Positions 16,317-25,467 of a DNA stretch of 64,000 bases are shown here, piece after piece. The notes under the pieces are model-generated. The model did not search any database and had not been told where the DNA came from. It saw only the letters and a list, made by a program, of their open reading frames with translations. Position 1 is the stretch's first letter, and the number at the start of each line of letters is the position of its first letter. Position numbers and translations under genes: made by a program. Source of the stretch: CAZYJR01 sp964647905 (lineage in GTDB: Bacteria; Desulfobacterota; DSM-4660; Desulfatiglandales; HGW-15); the NCBI GenBank assembly GCA_964647905.1, contig CAZYJR010000005.1, positions 62,001 through 126,000 of the forward strand, read 5' to 3'.

Positions 16317-17145
16317 CGTAAGGAGACACCTGCTTCGCGATCCCTGGTTCATCAGCGGGATCACCCTCTTCTCGCTGCTGGCCGCCCTCACCGGCCTGGG
16401 CCCCTTGGTCGCTCCCTACGACCCGCACGACATCTCCTTCATGCCCCTGAGCCCGTCCTCGCCCGAGCACTGGTTGGGAGTGAACGACGGCGGCATGGAT
16501 ATACTCTCGGAGCTCCTATTCGGGCTGAGAAACACTGTGATGTTCGGCCTCTTGGCAGGGACCGCCGGGTTGGTCCTGGGCGTGGTCATCGGCCTGGCAG
16601 CCGCCTGGTTCAGGGGTCTGACCGATGTGGTTCTCATGAGGGTGGCGGACATTGTCCTGGCTGTCCCTGCGGTCATGATCCTGATCCTCCTGGCAGCCTT
16701 CTTCCGCCCCTCTCCACCGGTCCTGGCCTTGACCCTGGCGGCCCTTTACTGGCCGACCACGGCCAAGGCGATACGAGCTCAGGCCCTGGTGCTGAAAAAC
16801 AGCCTCCACATAAAGGCCGCGCGCCGCATGGGCGGCTCGAGCCCTTACATAATCACCAGGCACTTGATGCCCGAGCTCTTCCCCTTGTATCTGATAGGCT
16901 TTGCCGCCAAGACCCGCATGGCCATGTTCATGGAGGCCTCCCTCGCCTTCCTGGGGCTGTTCGATCCCGGCCGGAAGTCTCTGGGCATCATGATAAGCTA
17001 CGCCCTCAAGTACTATTACCTGGATATCTGGGTCAACTGGCTCCTGCCGCCCATAGTGTTCCTGACCCTCTTGATAATGACCTCATCCTTTCTGGCCATA
17101 AGCCTGGAAAAGGTGTTCGATCCCCGTTTAAAGGAAGCCCTGTGA
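16306..17145 (+). CDS. ABC transporter permease, DppC/NikC type
   Basis: This second permease (279 aa) pairs with the upstream one. It has an N-terminal membrane helix, then the DppC-type sequence LGVNDGGMDILSELLFGLRNTVMFG and the loop AARRMGGSSPYIITRHLMPEL that docks on the ATPase. The typical DppC motif here is LGTDxxGRD; the D/G pattern is altered (VNDGGMD) but recognisable. It overlaps the ATPase gene by four bases (GTGA). Confidence 0.88.
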   Translation: MHLDVRRHLLRDPWFISGITLFSLLAALTGLGPLVAPYDPHDISFMPLSPSSPEHWLGVNDGGMDILSELLFGLRNTVMFGLLAGTAGLVLGVVIGLAAAWFRGLTDVVLMRVADIVLAVPAVMILILLAAFFRPSPPVLALTLAALYWPTTAKAIRAQALVLKNSLHIKAARRMGGSSPYIITRHLMPELFPLYLIGFAAKTRMAMFMEASLAFLGLFDPGRKSLGIMISYALKYYYLDIWVNWLLPPIVFLTLLIMTSSFLAISLEKVFDPRLKEAL

Positions 17146-18971
17146 GAGTAGACCTGAGAGAACTGACCGTGACTTACAGCGAGGGCGATCACGCCCTGCT
17201 CGCCCTGGACGGGGTGGACCTCACCCTGTCTCCGGGCCGGGTGACCGCCCTGGTCGGGGAGTCGGGCTCGGGCAAGACCACCCTGGGTATGGCCATGATG
17301 GGTCTCCTCCCTGAAAACGCCCGCCCGGAGGGCAGTATTCGCCTGAACGGGCGGGAGTTAATAGGTTTGAGCGAAAAGGCCCTGAACGAACTCCGCTGGT
17401 CCGGCGTGGCCATGGTCTTCCAAAACGGTGCCGCCAATCTGAATCCGGTTTACCGCGTAATTGACCAGGTGGCCGAGCCCCTGATACAAAAGCTGGGCAT
17501 GGACCGGAAGAGCGCGGTCAGGGAGGCGCAGGAGAGCTTGGTTCGAATGGGCCTGGAGCCGGAAGAGGCGCGGCGCTATCCCCATCAGCTCAGCGGCGGG
17601 CAGGCCCAGAGGGCCCTTTTGGCCATGTCCGTGATACTGGACCCGGAGGTCCTGGTCCTGGACGAGCCCACCTCGGCCCTGGATGCCAGGACGAAGATGT
17701 TCATCGCCGGGGTGATCCGGGAGCTCAGGGAGCGGCGCAAGGCCATCCTGCTGATAACCCACGACCTGGGCCTGGCAAAGGATGCGGCCGACGACCTGGC
17801 GGTTCTCTATCTGGGCCGGATAATGGAGCTGATGCCCGCAAGAGACCTCCTGGACCGGCCCCGCCACCCCTATACCTGGGCCCTGGCCCGCTCCTACCCG
17901 GGAATGGACGCGGTCCGGGATCTGGGGGGGATCCGCGGCGACGCCTTCTTCAGGCTGGTCCACGCCCACTCCCCTGGCCGGGGCGCGGACCATGTGCACG
18001 TCCACGTGGACGCCCCCGGAGCGGTTCACCAGGACGGTCACGCCCCGCCCGACGGGTGCCTGTTTCAGCCCCGCTGCACCCAGTCGATCAATGAGTGCCG
18101 CTCAGGAGAGGTCTCCTTGATCCGGACCGGGGACCACCAGGTGCGCTGCCTGCGCGGAGGGATGGTGGATCTGCTCGAGCTGCGGGGGGTTGAAAAGACC
18201 TTCGGCGGGGTCAAGGCCTTGCGGCCCACTGACCTGAGCCTCCAGGCCGGGGAGGTCTTCTGCCTGGTTGGGGAGACCGGCTCGGGCAAGACCACCCTGG
18301 CCATGATAGCCGCAGCCGCCCTGGACCCTGACAAGGGCAGCCGTACATTCGAAGGCAGGGACATGGACGACTGGATCAGGCGCGAATATCAGACCCTGGC
18401 CCCCAAGATCGGGCTGATCCATCAAAACCCGGCCGAGGCGGTAAGCCACAGATTTACGGTCTTTGACATCGTGGCGGAGCCCCTCCGGATCCAGGACGGT
18501 CGGCGCACCAAGGATCAAGTCAGGCGACTGGTCCTGCAAGCCCTCTCCGACGTACACCTGTCCACCTCCCGGGAGTTCCTGGGGCGATATCCCCACGAGC
18601 TCAATATGGGAGCGGTCCAGCGCCTTTGCATGGCCCGCGCACTGGTGCACGATCCCGTCCTTCTGGTGGCCGATGAACCAACCAGCTCCCTGGACCCCAG
18701 CGTCCAGGCCAAGGTCCTCAGGATGCTGCTTGAATTGCAGATAGAGAAAGGCCTGACCATGCTTTTCGTGACCCATGATATCGGTCTGGCCCGCAAGATA
18801 GGAGATCGGATCGGCGTAATGCTGGCAGGCGAGATTGTGGAGGCCGGGCCTGCGGCCCGCATACTGGAAAAACCCCAACACCCCTATACCGGTCTGTTGA
18901 TCGCCGGTGCCAAGGGTCTGAGCGAACCGAACCAAGGAGGAGAAGACTATGAGCGAGCCTATCAGTCATGA
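17142..18971 (+). CDS. Fused tandem ABC ATPase with His-rich linker (DppD-DppF type)
   Basis: Two nucleotide-binding domains are joined in one 609-aa chain starting at GTG 17142. NBD1 has Walker A GESGSGKTT, signature LSGGQAQR and Walker B VLVLDEPTSALD. NBD2 (from about residue 345) has Walker A GETGSGKTT and VLLVADEPTSSLD, but its signature reads LNMGAVQR (from residue 487) instead of LSGGQ. Between them, the usual proline-rich Opp/Dpp loop before the cysteine cluster (CLFQPRC) is replaced by a stretch with seven histidines in residues 274-300. The histidines suggest metal binding, and the degenerate signature suggests asymmetric ATP hydrolysis. It powers the importer encoded upstream. Confidence 0.88.
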   Translation: MRVDLRELTVTYSEGDHALLALDGVDLTLSPGRVTALVGESGSGKTTLGMAMMGLLPENARPEGSIRLNGRELIGLSEKALNELRWSGVAMVFQNGAANLNPVYRVIDQVAEPLIQKLGMDRKSAVREAQESLVRMGLEPEEARRYPHQLSGGQAQRALLAMSVILDPEVLVLDEPTSALDARTKMFIAGVIRELRERRKAILLITHDLGLAKDAADDLAVLYLGRIMELMPARDLLDRPRHPYTWALARSYPGMDAVRDLGGIRGDAFFRLVHAHSPGRGADHVHVHVDAPGAVHQDGHAPPDGCLFQPRCTQSINECRSGEVSLIRTGDHQVRCLRGGMVDLLELRGVEKTFGGVKALRPTDLSLQAGEVFCLVGETGSGKTTLAMIAAAALDPDKGSRTFEGRDMDDWIRREYQTLAPKIGLIHQNPAEAVSHRFTVFDIVAEPLRIQDGRRTKDQVRRLVLQALSDVHLSTSREFLGRYPHELNMGAVQRLCMARALVHDPVLLVADEPTSSLDPSVQAKVLRMLLELQIEKGLTMLFVTHDIGLARKIGDRIGVMLAGEIVEAGPAARILEKPQHPYTGLLIAGAKGLSEPNQGGEDYERAYQS

Positions 18972-19569
18972 GCTGATCGAGAAGACCAAGGAGTTCCACG
19001 GCCACTGGTGCCCTGGCCTGGCCATAGGAATCCGGGCCGCAGAATGGGCGCTCCGGGAAATGGGCAAGGCCGGAGACGAGGACATAGTGGCCGTCGTGGA
19101 GACCGACATGTGCGGTGTGGACGCCATCCAATACCTGACCGGCTGCACCCTGGGCAAGGGCAATTTGATCCACAAGGATTACGGGAAAAACGCCTTTACA
19201 TTCTATCGCAGGGGCGACCAAAAGGCCGCCCGCCTGGTGCTCCGGCCCGAGATCTATGGAGAGGGGGCTCAGGAGACCCTGGGACGCCTTCATGCCAAGA
19301 TGCAGAGGCAAGGGCTGACCGAGGAGGAAAAGGCGCTGTGGCGGGAGACCCGGGAGATGGTCTCCAGGCGCATCATGCAGTCCGGCCATGAAGAGCTTTT
19401 CGAGCTAAAGGAGCCTGGAGGTCCTGTCCCTCGGAAGGCCAGGATCCTGAGCAGCCTGATATGCGAGAGGTGCGGTGAATCGACCATGGAATCCCGAACC
19501 AGGCTGCTCAACGGGGAAACCCTTTGCATCCCCTGCTTCGAGGCCCTGGAGGGGGACGGTCGCAACTAG
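18949..19569 (+). CDS. FmdE-family protein with C-terminal zinc ribbon
   Basis: This 206-aa protein has the FmdE fold signature FHGHWCPGLAIGIRAA (residues 16-31) and ETDMCGVDAIQYLTGCTLGKGN. At the C terminus is a four-Cys ribbon (CERC ... CIPC). FmdE was named from the molybdenum formylmethanofuran dehydrogenase operon. Bacterial homologues are metal-binding proteins of unsettled role, often beside metal or molybdopterin genes. It overlaps the ABC ATPase gene by 23 bases, so it is very likely part of the same operon, and it may handle the imported ligand. Confidence 0.82.
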   Translation: MSEPISHELIEKTKEFHGHWCPGLAIGIRAAEWALREMGKAGDEDIVAVVETDMCGVDAIQYLTGCTLGKGNLIHKDYGKNAFTFYRRGDQKAARLVLRPEIYGEGAQETLGRLHAKMQRQGLTEEEKALWRETREMVSRRIMQSGHEELFELKEPGGPVPRKARILSSLICERCGESTMESRTRLLNGETLCIPCFEALEGDGRN

Positions 19570-19613
19570 AGCTCCACGGGCATGATCAGCGTTTGCCGGC
19601 GAGTATCTCCGCT

Positions 19614-21257
19614 TCACTTGGGGCCGATCAAGCGGACCAGTGAAGGGTCGTACTCGTCGGGTTTTTCAAAGCCGAGGAGGTTGAGCAGGGTGGCGGCCAC
19701 ATTGGAGAGGCCTTTTCGCTCCAGGTCGGCCATTACGTATTCCCCGGCGTATCCCGGGTCGTGAATGGCGAATGGGACCGGGTTCAGGGTATGGGAGGTC
19801 TTGATCCTCTTCTCACCGTTTTGATCTATAGTGTACATCTCCTCCAAGTTCCCATGGTCCGCAGTGACCACGGCCATGCCTTCCAACTCCTCCATCACGG
19901 CCAGGAGTCTTCCCACGCAATCGTCCACGGTCTCCGCAGCCGCCACCGCGGCCTCCATGAACCCGGTGTGGCCCACCATGTCGCCGTTGGCGAAATTCAA
20001 CCGCCCGAACCTATAGGAGTCTTCTTCGAGCATGGAAACCACCCGCTGAGTGATCTCCACCGCCTTCATACGCGGGGCCCGATCGAAGGCTATCCGGTCG
20101 GACGGGATCTCCACATAGGTCTCCAGAGAAGAGTCTATGTAACCGGAACGGTTCCCGTTCCAAAAGTAGGTCACGTGTCCGTACTTCTGCGTCTCTGATA
20201 CCGCGAACATCCTCACCCCTTGGGAGCAGAGGTACTCGCTCACGGTCCTCTCGATCACCGGGGGCTCCACCAGGAACTTGGGCGGCATGCCGGTATCCCC
20301 GTCATATTGCATCATACCGGCAAAGACCACGTCCGGGACCGGGCCCCGGTCGAATCCGTCGAAACCCTCCTTGGTGAAGGCCTCTGATATCTCTATCGCC
20401 CGGTCTCCCCGGAAGTTGAAAAGCACCACCGCGTCCCCGTCCATTATGGGGCCCACCGGGTTTCCTTCCCGGTCCACCACCACGAAGGCGTCCATGTACT
20501 GATCGGTCATGTCCGGGTCTTCCTGATAAAAGGCGCGCACCGCCTCCCCTGCGCTCCTGAAGGGCCTGCCCTTGCCCCTGACATGGGCGTCCCATCCGCG
20601 CCTCACAATGTCCCAATCAGCGTAATACCGGTCCATGGTGACCTTCATGCGCCCCCCGCCCGAGGCGATCGCATAATCCAACCCCTTTTCCCTGGATATC
20701 CTCTCCAGCCTCTCCTCAGTGGGAAGGATATAGTCGAGTGCTGATCGCTGTCCCACGTCCCTTCCGTCCAGTAGTGAATGGACCCGGACTCGGGGGAACC
20801 CTGAGGAGGCGCACTTATCGAGGAGCCTGTATAGATGGCTTATGTGGGAGTGAACGTTTCCGTCCGATAGGAGTCCGATGAAGTGTACGGTCCCGCCCCT
20901 GCCCGCACGCTCTTCGATTTCCCGCCATACGGGGCTCTCAAAGATGCGCCCGGAATCAAGGGCCTCGTTGACCAGCCGGGCCCCCTGGGGGATCACCCGC
21001 CCCGCCCCCAGGGCATTGTGGCCCACCTCGCTGTTTCCCATGTCCTGGTCTGTCGGAAGCCCTACCGCTGTTCCGTGGGCCTGGAGCCGGGTGTATAGTT
21101 TGCCCGCAAACAGCCGATCGAGGTTGGGGGTGCGGGCCACGGCCAGGGCGTTTCCCTCGCCCGGCGGACCTATCCCTATGCCGTCCATGATTATCAACAG
21201 CAAGGGGCCTTTGCGGCCCGAGAAATCCCTGAGTCTTTCCAGATGAAGCCGCTCCAA
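19614..21257 (-). CDS. gpmI: 2,3-bisphosphoglycerate-independent phosphoglycerate mutase
   Basis: This 547-aa enzyme interconverts 3- and 2-phosphoglycerate with two manganese ions and a phosphoserine intermediate. The metal site DGIGIG and the catalytic-serine motif GNSEVGHNALGAGR are present, as are HSLLDGRDV and the C-terminal TADHGNLEEM metal motif. Length is slightly above the usual 510. It is convergent with the FmdE operon and lies three bases after the FGE-like gene stop. Confidence 0.95.
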   Translation of the reverse strand: MERLHLERLRDFSGRKGPLLLIIMDGIGIGPPGEGNALAVARTPNLDRLFAGKLYTRLQAHGTAVGLPTDQDMGNSEVGHNALGAGRVIPQGARLVNEALDSGRIFESPVWREIEERAGRGGTVHFIGLLSDGNVHSHISHLYRLLDKCASSGFPRVRVHSLLDGRDVGQRSALDYILPTEERLERISREKGLDYAIASGGGRMKVTMDRYYADWDIVRRGWDAHVRGKGRPFRSAGEAVRAFYQEDPDMTDQYMDAFVVVDREGNPVGPIMDGDAVVLFNFRGDRAIEISEAFTKEGFDGFDRGPVPDVVFAGMMQYDGDTGMPPKFLVEPPVIERTVSEYLCSQGVRMFAVSETQKYGHVTYFWNGNRSGYIDSSLETYVEIPSDRIAFDRAPRMKAVEITQRVVSMLEEDSYRFGRLNFANGDMVGHTGFMEAAVAAAETVDDCVGRLLAVMEELEGMAVVTADHGNLEEMYTIDQNGEKRIKTSHTLNPVPFAIHDPGYAGEYVMADLERKGLSNVAATLLNLLGFEKPDEYDPSLVRLIGPK

Positions 21258-21260
21258 GAT

Positions 21261-22103
21261 CTAATCCACTTCCCTTACTACACGAAAGCCCAGGGTCCCC
21301 AGCTTGATGGCCGGATGGCCCATGTTCCTGTTGGCCGAGCGGCAGTACCAGCCGTACTTGTACCAGCTCCCGCCGCGACGCACCCTCTTGGTTCCCGAAG
21401 GAGGCCCTTTGGGATCCTTCGCCGCCCGGGCCGGGTAGTCACCGTACCAGTCCGAGCACCACTCCCAGAGATTGCCGTGCATATCATAGAGGCCCCATTG
21501 ATTGGGGGGATAGCTGGCTGCAGGGGCCGGGCCGGCGGGTTTGAAATGCCTGGACCTGGCGTAGGGGGTGCACTCGTCGGATTTCATGGGGTTGTTGCTG
21601 TACATGGCCCTGGTGCAGTCGATTTCTTCCCCCCAGAAGTATGCCGTTTGCGTCCCCGCCCGGCATGCATACTCCCATTCCGCTTCCGTCGGCAGGCGAT
21701 ACTTGCCCTCTCCTCTCTGGTTGAGCTTGTCTATGAACTCCATGCAATCGAACCAGGAGACACGAGAAACCGGTTTGTCGCTGTCTCCTTTGCGCCGCCC
21801 GAAGAACTTCTTGCCCATCAGCTCCCACCACTGGGCCAGGGTGACCTCGGTGGTCTGCATGTAAAAGGGCCGGGTGAGAGTAACCTGGTGGCGGACCTCG
21901 TCCTGGTCCCGGTGTGCCTCGTCCCCGGGGCTCCCCATCATGAAGGTGCCGGGAGGAATCTTAACGAAGGCCATTCCCAGGGAGTTTGTATAATCCGGCT
22001 CCTTTTCCTGGCAATGGCCTCGGGGCGAGGCCGAGAGGCCCAAAAGGACTGCTATTGCAGCCTGCAACAGGATTCCGAACTTTCCGGATGCGGCCTTACT
22101 CAT
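21261..22103 (-). CDS. Formylglycine-generating-enzyme-like (SUMF1 domain) exported protein
   Basis: The start is ATG 22103, with GGAGGAGG just upstream; the open frame before it has no homologous look. The 280-aa product has a signal peptide (residues 1-30) and one FGE-sulfatase domain beginning NSLGMAFVKIPPGTFMMGSP and ending RGGSWYKYGWYCRSANR ... LGFRVVRE. True FGEs convert a sulfatase cysteine to formylglycine. Most bacterial relatives with this domain have other or unknown roles, and no sulfatase gene is nearby. Confidence 0.82.
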   Translation of the reverse strand: MSKAASGKFGILLQAAIAVLLGLSASPRGHCQEKEPDYTNSLGMAFVKIPPGTFMMGSPGDEAHRDQDEVRHQVTLTRPFYMQTTEVTLAQWWELMGKKFFGRRKGDSDKPVSRVSWFDCMEFIDKLNQRGEGKYRLPTEAEWEYACRAGTQTAYFWGEEIDCTRAMYSNNPMKSDECTPYARSRHFKPAGPAPAASYPPNQWGLYDMHGNLWEWCSDWYGDYPARAAKDPKGPPSGTKRVRRGGSWYKYGWYCRSANRNMGHPAIKLGTLGFRVVREVD

Positions 22104-22358
22104 GGGACCTCCTCCAATCCGGGGCACGCCCGTCCCTGCGGGGGACGGTGGTGTCCATGGTGTGAAACCTCCTTCCCTCTGGTGTCCGAGCGCCTCATGC
22201 CTCTTCGCCGTGCAGAGGCAGGGGCAATCATAGTCCGTGAGCCCATGGGTTTGCAAGGCCATTCAACCCGGCCCGGTGTCTCTGTGCATGGGTTTTCAGC
22301 TTGACCTGGAAGGCGGCTTTTGGAATAAGGGCGTGGAAGAGGATCTTAGGAGGAGACC

Positions 22359-23186
22359 ATGCGACTGGCCCAGTACTACCAGGAAGGGAGACCCAGGCTC
22401 GGCCTGATCCAGGAGGCCGGGTTGGTGCCCTGCGAGTTCAGCGGAGACATGATCGACTGGATAAGCCTGCCCCAGCGCCTTGAACCTAAAGGCCCCCATA
22501 TTCCCATTGACCAAGCCCTCATGGCCCCTGCTGTCAGCCGCCCATCCAAGATCATAGCCATCGGCCTGAATTATCTGGATCACGTAGAGGAGAGCAAGGG
22601 AAAGGTCCCTGAGGCGCCCCTGGTGTTCGCCAAGTTTCCCAACGCCCTTGTAGGACACGGCCGGCCGGTCACCTGGGACGCGGCGGTCACCTCCAAGGTC
22701 GACTTCGAGGCGGAGTTCGCCGTGATCATGGGGCGGCGCATCTCCAGGGCAACGGAGAGCGAAGTAATGGAGGCGATCTTCGGATATACCTGCGGTAACG
22801 ACATAAGCGCGAGGGATCTTCAGTTCGGCGACGGCCAATGGGTGCGGGGGAAAAGCCTGGATACCTTCTGCCCCCTCGGACCTTTCATCGTCACCAAGGA
22901 CGAGATCCCTGATCCACACAGCCTCACCATAAGGTGCCTGCTAAACGGCCGTATCATGCAGGAGAGCGGAACCGACCAAATGATATTTAGACTCCCAGCC
23001 TTGTTGAGCTACCTATCGCGCCACTTCACACTGTGGCCGGGCGACGTGATCCTGACCGGGACCCCGGCCGGAGTAGGCGCCTTTAGGAACCCGTCGATCT
23101 ATCTCAAGGACGGTGACACGGTCAGCGTGGAAATCCAGGGTCTCGGGACCCTCACCAACCCCTGCCGCACCGTGAATGCCCCTTAG
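22359..23186 (+). CDS. Fumarylacetoacetate hydrolase-family protein
   Basis: This 275-aa protein has an N-terminal 60-residue cap and the FAH core. The metal-binding acidic residues lie in VDFEAEFAVIMG and the conserved segments are YTCGNDISARDLQ and GTPAGVG. The family includes hydratases, decarboxylases and acylpyruvate hydrolases acting on beta-keto or dienoate acids; the substrate cannot be assigned. A strong ribosome-binding site (AGGAGGAG) precedes ATG 22359. Confidence 0.85.
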   Translation: MRLAQYYQEGRPRLGLIQEAGLVPCEFSGDMIDWISLPQRLEPKGPHIPIDQALMAPAVSRPSKIIAIGLNYLDHVEESKGKVPEAPLVFAKFPNALVGHGRPVTWDAAVTSKVDFEAEFAVIMGRRISRATESEVMEAIFGYTCGNDISARDLQFGDGQWVRGKSLDTFCPLGPFIVTKDEIPDPHSLTIRCLLNGRIMQESGTDQMIFRLPALLSYLSRHFTLWPGDVILTGTPAGVGAFRNPSIYLKDGDTVSVEIQGLGTLTNPCRTVNAP

Positions 23187-23267
23187 TATACCGGGCGTAA
23201 GAGGCAAGCAGTCCGATAGGGGCAAGCAGCCGCCCTGAGGGAATGGAAAAGCAGAACCGTCTCGGGT

Positions 23268-23930
23268 CTAGACCACGCTCACCGCCCCGCTGGTTCCCCC
23301 GCCGAACCGGGTGAGCGCGTCGGCCGCAACGACCAGGCCCTGCTCCAGGAATCGCGCATCGATCCCAGGGACCGCATAGGCATAAAACAGGATATTGGTG
23401 CTCTCCGGGGCCACCCGGGTCTTTTCATCCGCTCCCTGGCAAAGGACGCAGACGATCTCCCTGGAGTCTCTGAGCACCACCTCTCCGTCCCCGCATTTCA
23501 TCTCCCTCCCTCCCATGCCCAGGCAGGTCTCGCCCTCATCGGAGAGGTCCAGCAGCAGCGGTCCTTCCATCTTGTCGAAATCGGTGACCGCCACCAGGAT
23601 GCCCGCGCACATCTCGGCCATGAAATGGCTGTCAACAGCCAGGTTGTATCGCGGGAACCCGCTGTCTATTGTCCGCTTGAGGTGTCCGGGGAGGGGACAA
23701 GGGTGGCCGAATCCCGCAAAAAACCGCTCATATGTCTCTATGCGATCCTTTATGGCCGCAAGGTTCTCCCTGCGTCTCATCTTCCTCAGGAGCTTGCGCT
23801 TATAGGCGTCAAAGCCCTCGGGATTCTCCGGATTCCTGCACCCGGCTACCAACACGTATCCGAAGGCCACATTCGGGTAGGCCGCCTTGTAACGCTCCGA
23901 CTTGGAAAACGCCACCTGCAGGTCACTCAT
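23268..23930 (-). CDS. B3/B4 (PheT-like) domain protein
   Basis: This 220-aa protein resembles the stand-alone B3/B4 tRNA-editing domain of phenylalanyl-tRNA synthetase beta (COG3382): AVDSHFMAEMCAGILVAVTDFDKMEGPLLLDLS and a C-terminal FGGGTSGAV. Free-standing members are thought to hydrolyse mischarged tRNA or bind nucleotides. I start at ATG 23930, whose ATGA overlaps the stop of the octaheme cytochrome gene, so the two are translationally coupled; the connection is unexplained. Confidence 0.72.
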   Translation of the reverse strand: MSDLQVAFSKSERYKAAYPNVAFGYVLVAGCRNPENPEGFDAYKRKLLRKMRRRENLAAIKDRIETYERFFAGFGHPCPLPGHLKRTIDSGFPRYNLAVDSHFMAEMCAGILVAVTDFDKMEGPLLLDLSDEGETCLGMGGREMKCGDGEVVLRDSREIVCVLCQGADEKTRVAPESTNILFYAYAVPGIDARFLEQGLVVAADALTRFGGGTSGAVSVV

Positions 23931-25387
23931 TTTTCCACCCCCTGGATCCATGCCTCCATCTCCCGTACGGTCCTTGCCATGTGCCACCGGCCGCTCTCAA
24001 ACACGCCGTAGTCGGCGCCCATCATGGCCGAGGCGTATCTGGTGGAGTTTGCGTGAAACAGCCACTGCTCCACCCAGAGCTTCTCTATCCACTCATTGAA
24101 TATGCTGTCGCCCTGATCCAACCCTCTGGCAAGGCCCCTGTCCCAGGCCTGAAGGAGTATACCGGTGGAGGCAAGGGTCATCTGATTGCTTGTCTCTATG
24201 GTTCTATCCAGACGGGCGAAATGGGTCTCCACCCATGCCGATCCGTGACAGGAGAGACAGACCGCCTTCATGTTGCCCCGTCTCTCTTTCCTCTCGGCCC
24301 TATCCAGCAGGAATCCCGAGGCCGGGGTCCCGTCCAGGTCCGCGGGCAGGGGGAGTCCGGCCCGGTTCCTGATCAGTGTGGTGTCCGGAGACCTTGGGTG
24401 AGGATGTGCGTAGACTCCGAATAGCCGCCACGCAAGGCGATCGTTCATTCTGTGGGTGCGCCGGGCTATTGTGCGGCCGTCCTCGGTGGCGCACAGGCTT
24501 GCGTGGCAGGCGGCACAAGTCGGAGCGCTGAAGTCCCGGCCGGGCACCCAAGGAACGGCGTCCATGTCCCACCCCTCCTTCATGGAGGCATAAAGATTCC
24601 CGTGTTTGCTCACCTCATAGACCTTATAGCCCGGCACGTCCGGGCCCTTGTGACACTGGCTGCAGGTGTGGGGCTTTCTGGCCGTCTCTATGGAGAAGGC
24701 ATGCCTGGTGTGGCATGATGTACAGGCCCCTAGACTGCCGTCCGGGTTCACTCTTCCCACCCCTTGGTTGGGCCATCCCGCCAGCAACGGGATCTCCATA
24801 TCACCGAAATCGGTTTCCCTGGTAACCGTCTCGGTGACGCTCACCCTGGTGCCGTGGCAAGAGAGGCAGGAAACCGCTTCCGTGCTCGAATCAGGCCCCT
24901 CCACCCGCAACCGCCCCTTGGCCCCGGAGGGCACCAAAACGCCGTTCACCTGCTCGGCCAGGTCCATGTAGACCGGATTCGCGGTCAGGTTTCCGTATGC
25001 CTTGGACATGATGTTTTCCCTGTACTGGTCCCGCTCCTCAGGGTGGCATGTTGAGCAGTCTTCCGGGGTAACCACGATATGGACTTGGTAGCCGTTGTGC
25101 TCAAAGGTGTCCGCATGCTCGTCCGGGTTCATGGTATGGCACTCGGCACACCCAACGGCATTCCCGCCCAGGGCCTCGGGGATGACCCCGGCTGAGACCC
25201 GGCGCTCGAGATCTTCCTTCTCCAGGGCCTCCGAAGGCCGAATCAGCCGGTGGCGGCTCCTCTCCCAATCCCCCACGATCCCGGGGTGGACCTCCCGGTG
25301 GCAGTCCAGACATATCTCGGTATCCGGGCTCGGCTGGGCCGAGGCCGACATCAAAACGAACAACAAGGCAATGGCTGCGGACGTCAC
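23927..25387 (-). CDS. Octaheme c-type cytochrome, hydroxylamine-oxidoreductase-like
   Basis: This 486-aa exported protein has a signal peptide (residues 1-18) and exactly eight CxxCH haem-binding motifs: CLDCH, CAECH, CSTCH, CLSCH, CTSCH, CSQCH, CAACH and CLSCH. Spacing and the helical C-terminal region after haem 8 match the HAO/octaheme family. Members oxidise hydroxylamine or hydrazine, or in anaerobes reduce nitrite or hydroxylamine. Whether the cross-linking tyrosine of true HAO is present cannot be settled by eye; a candidate is in MGADYG near the end. It is on the same strand as, and 80 bases downstream of, the reductive-dehalogenase-like gene. Confidence 0.87.
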   Translation of the reverse strand: MTSAAIALLFVLMSASAQPSPDTEICLDCHREVHPGIVGDWERSRHRLIRPSEALEKEDLERRVSAGVIPEALGGNAVGCAECHTMNPDEHADTFEHNGYQVHIVVTPEDCSTCHPEERDQYRENIMSKAYGNLTANPVYMDLAEQVNGVLVPSGAKGRLRVEGPDSSTEAVSCLSCHGTRVSVTETVTRETDFGDMEIPLLAGWPNQGVGRVNPDGSLGACTSCHTRHAFSIETARKPHTCSQCHKGPDVPGYKVYEVSKHGNLYASMKEGWDMDAVPWVPGRDFSAPTCAACHASLCATEDGRTIARRTHRMNDRLAWRLFGVYAHPHPRSPDTTLIRNRAGLPLPADLDGTPASGFLLDRAERKERRGNMKAVCLSCHGSAWVETHFARLDRTIETSNQMTLASTGILLQAWDRGLARGLDQGDSIFNEWIEKLWVEQWLFHANSTRYASAMMGADYGVFESGRWHMARTVREMEAWIQGVEK

Positions 25388-25467
25388 GGCATACCTCCCA
25401 TGGTTAGGACCTTCGGCAAACGTGGACAGTGAATGATATCAAAACAGCGCCGATCCATAAATGAGTT

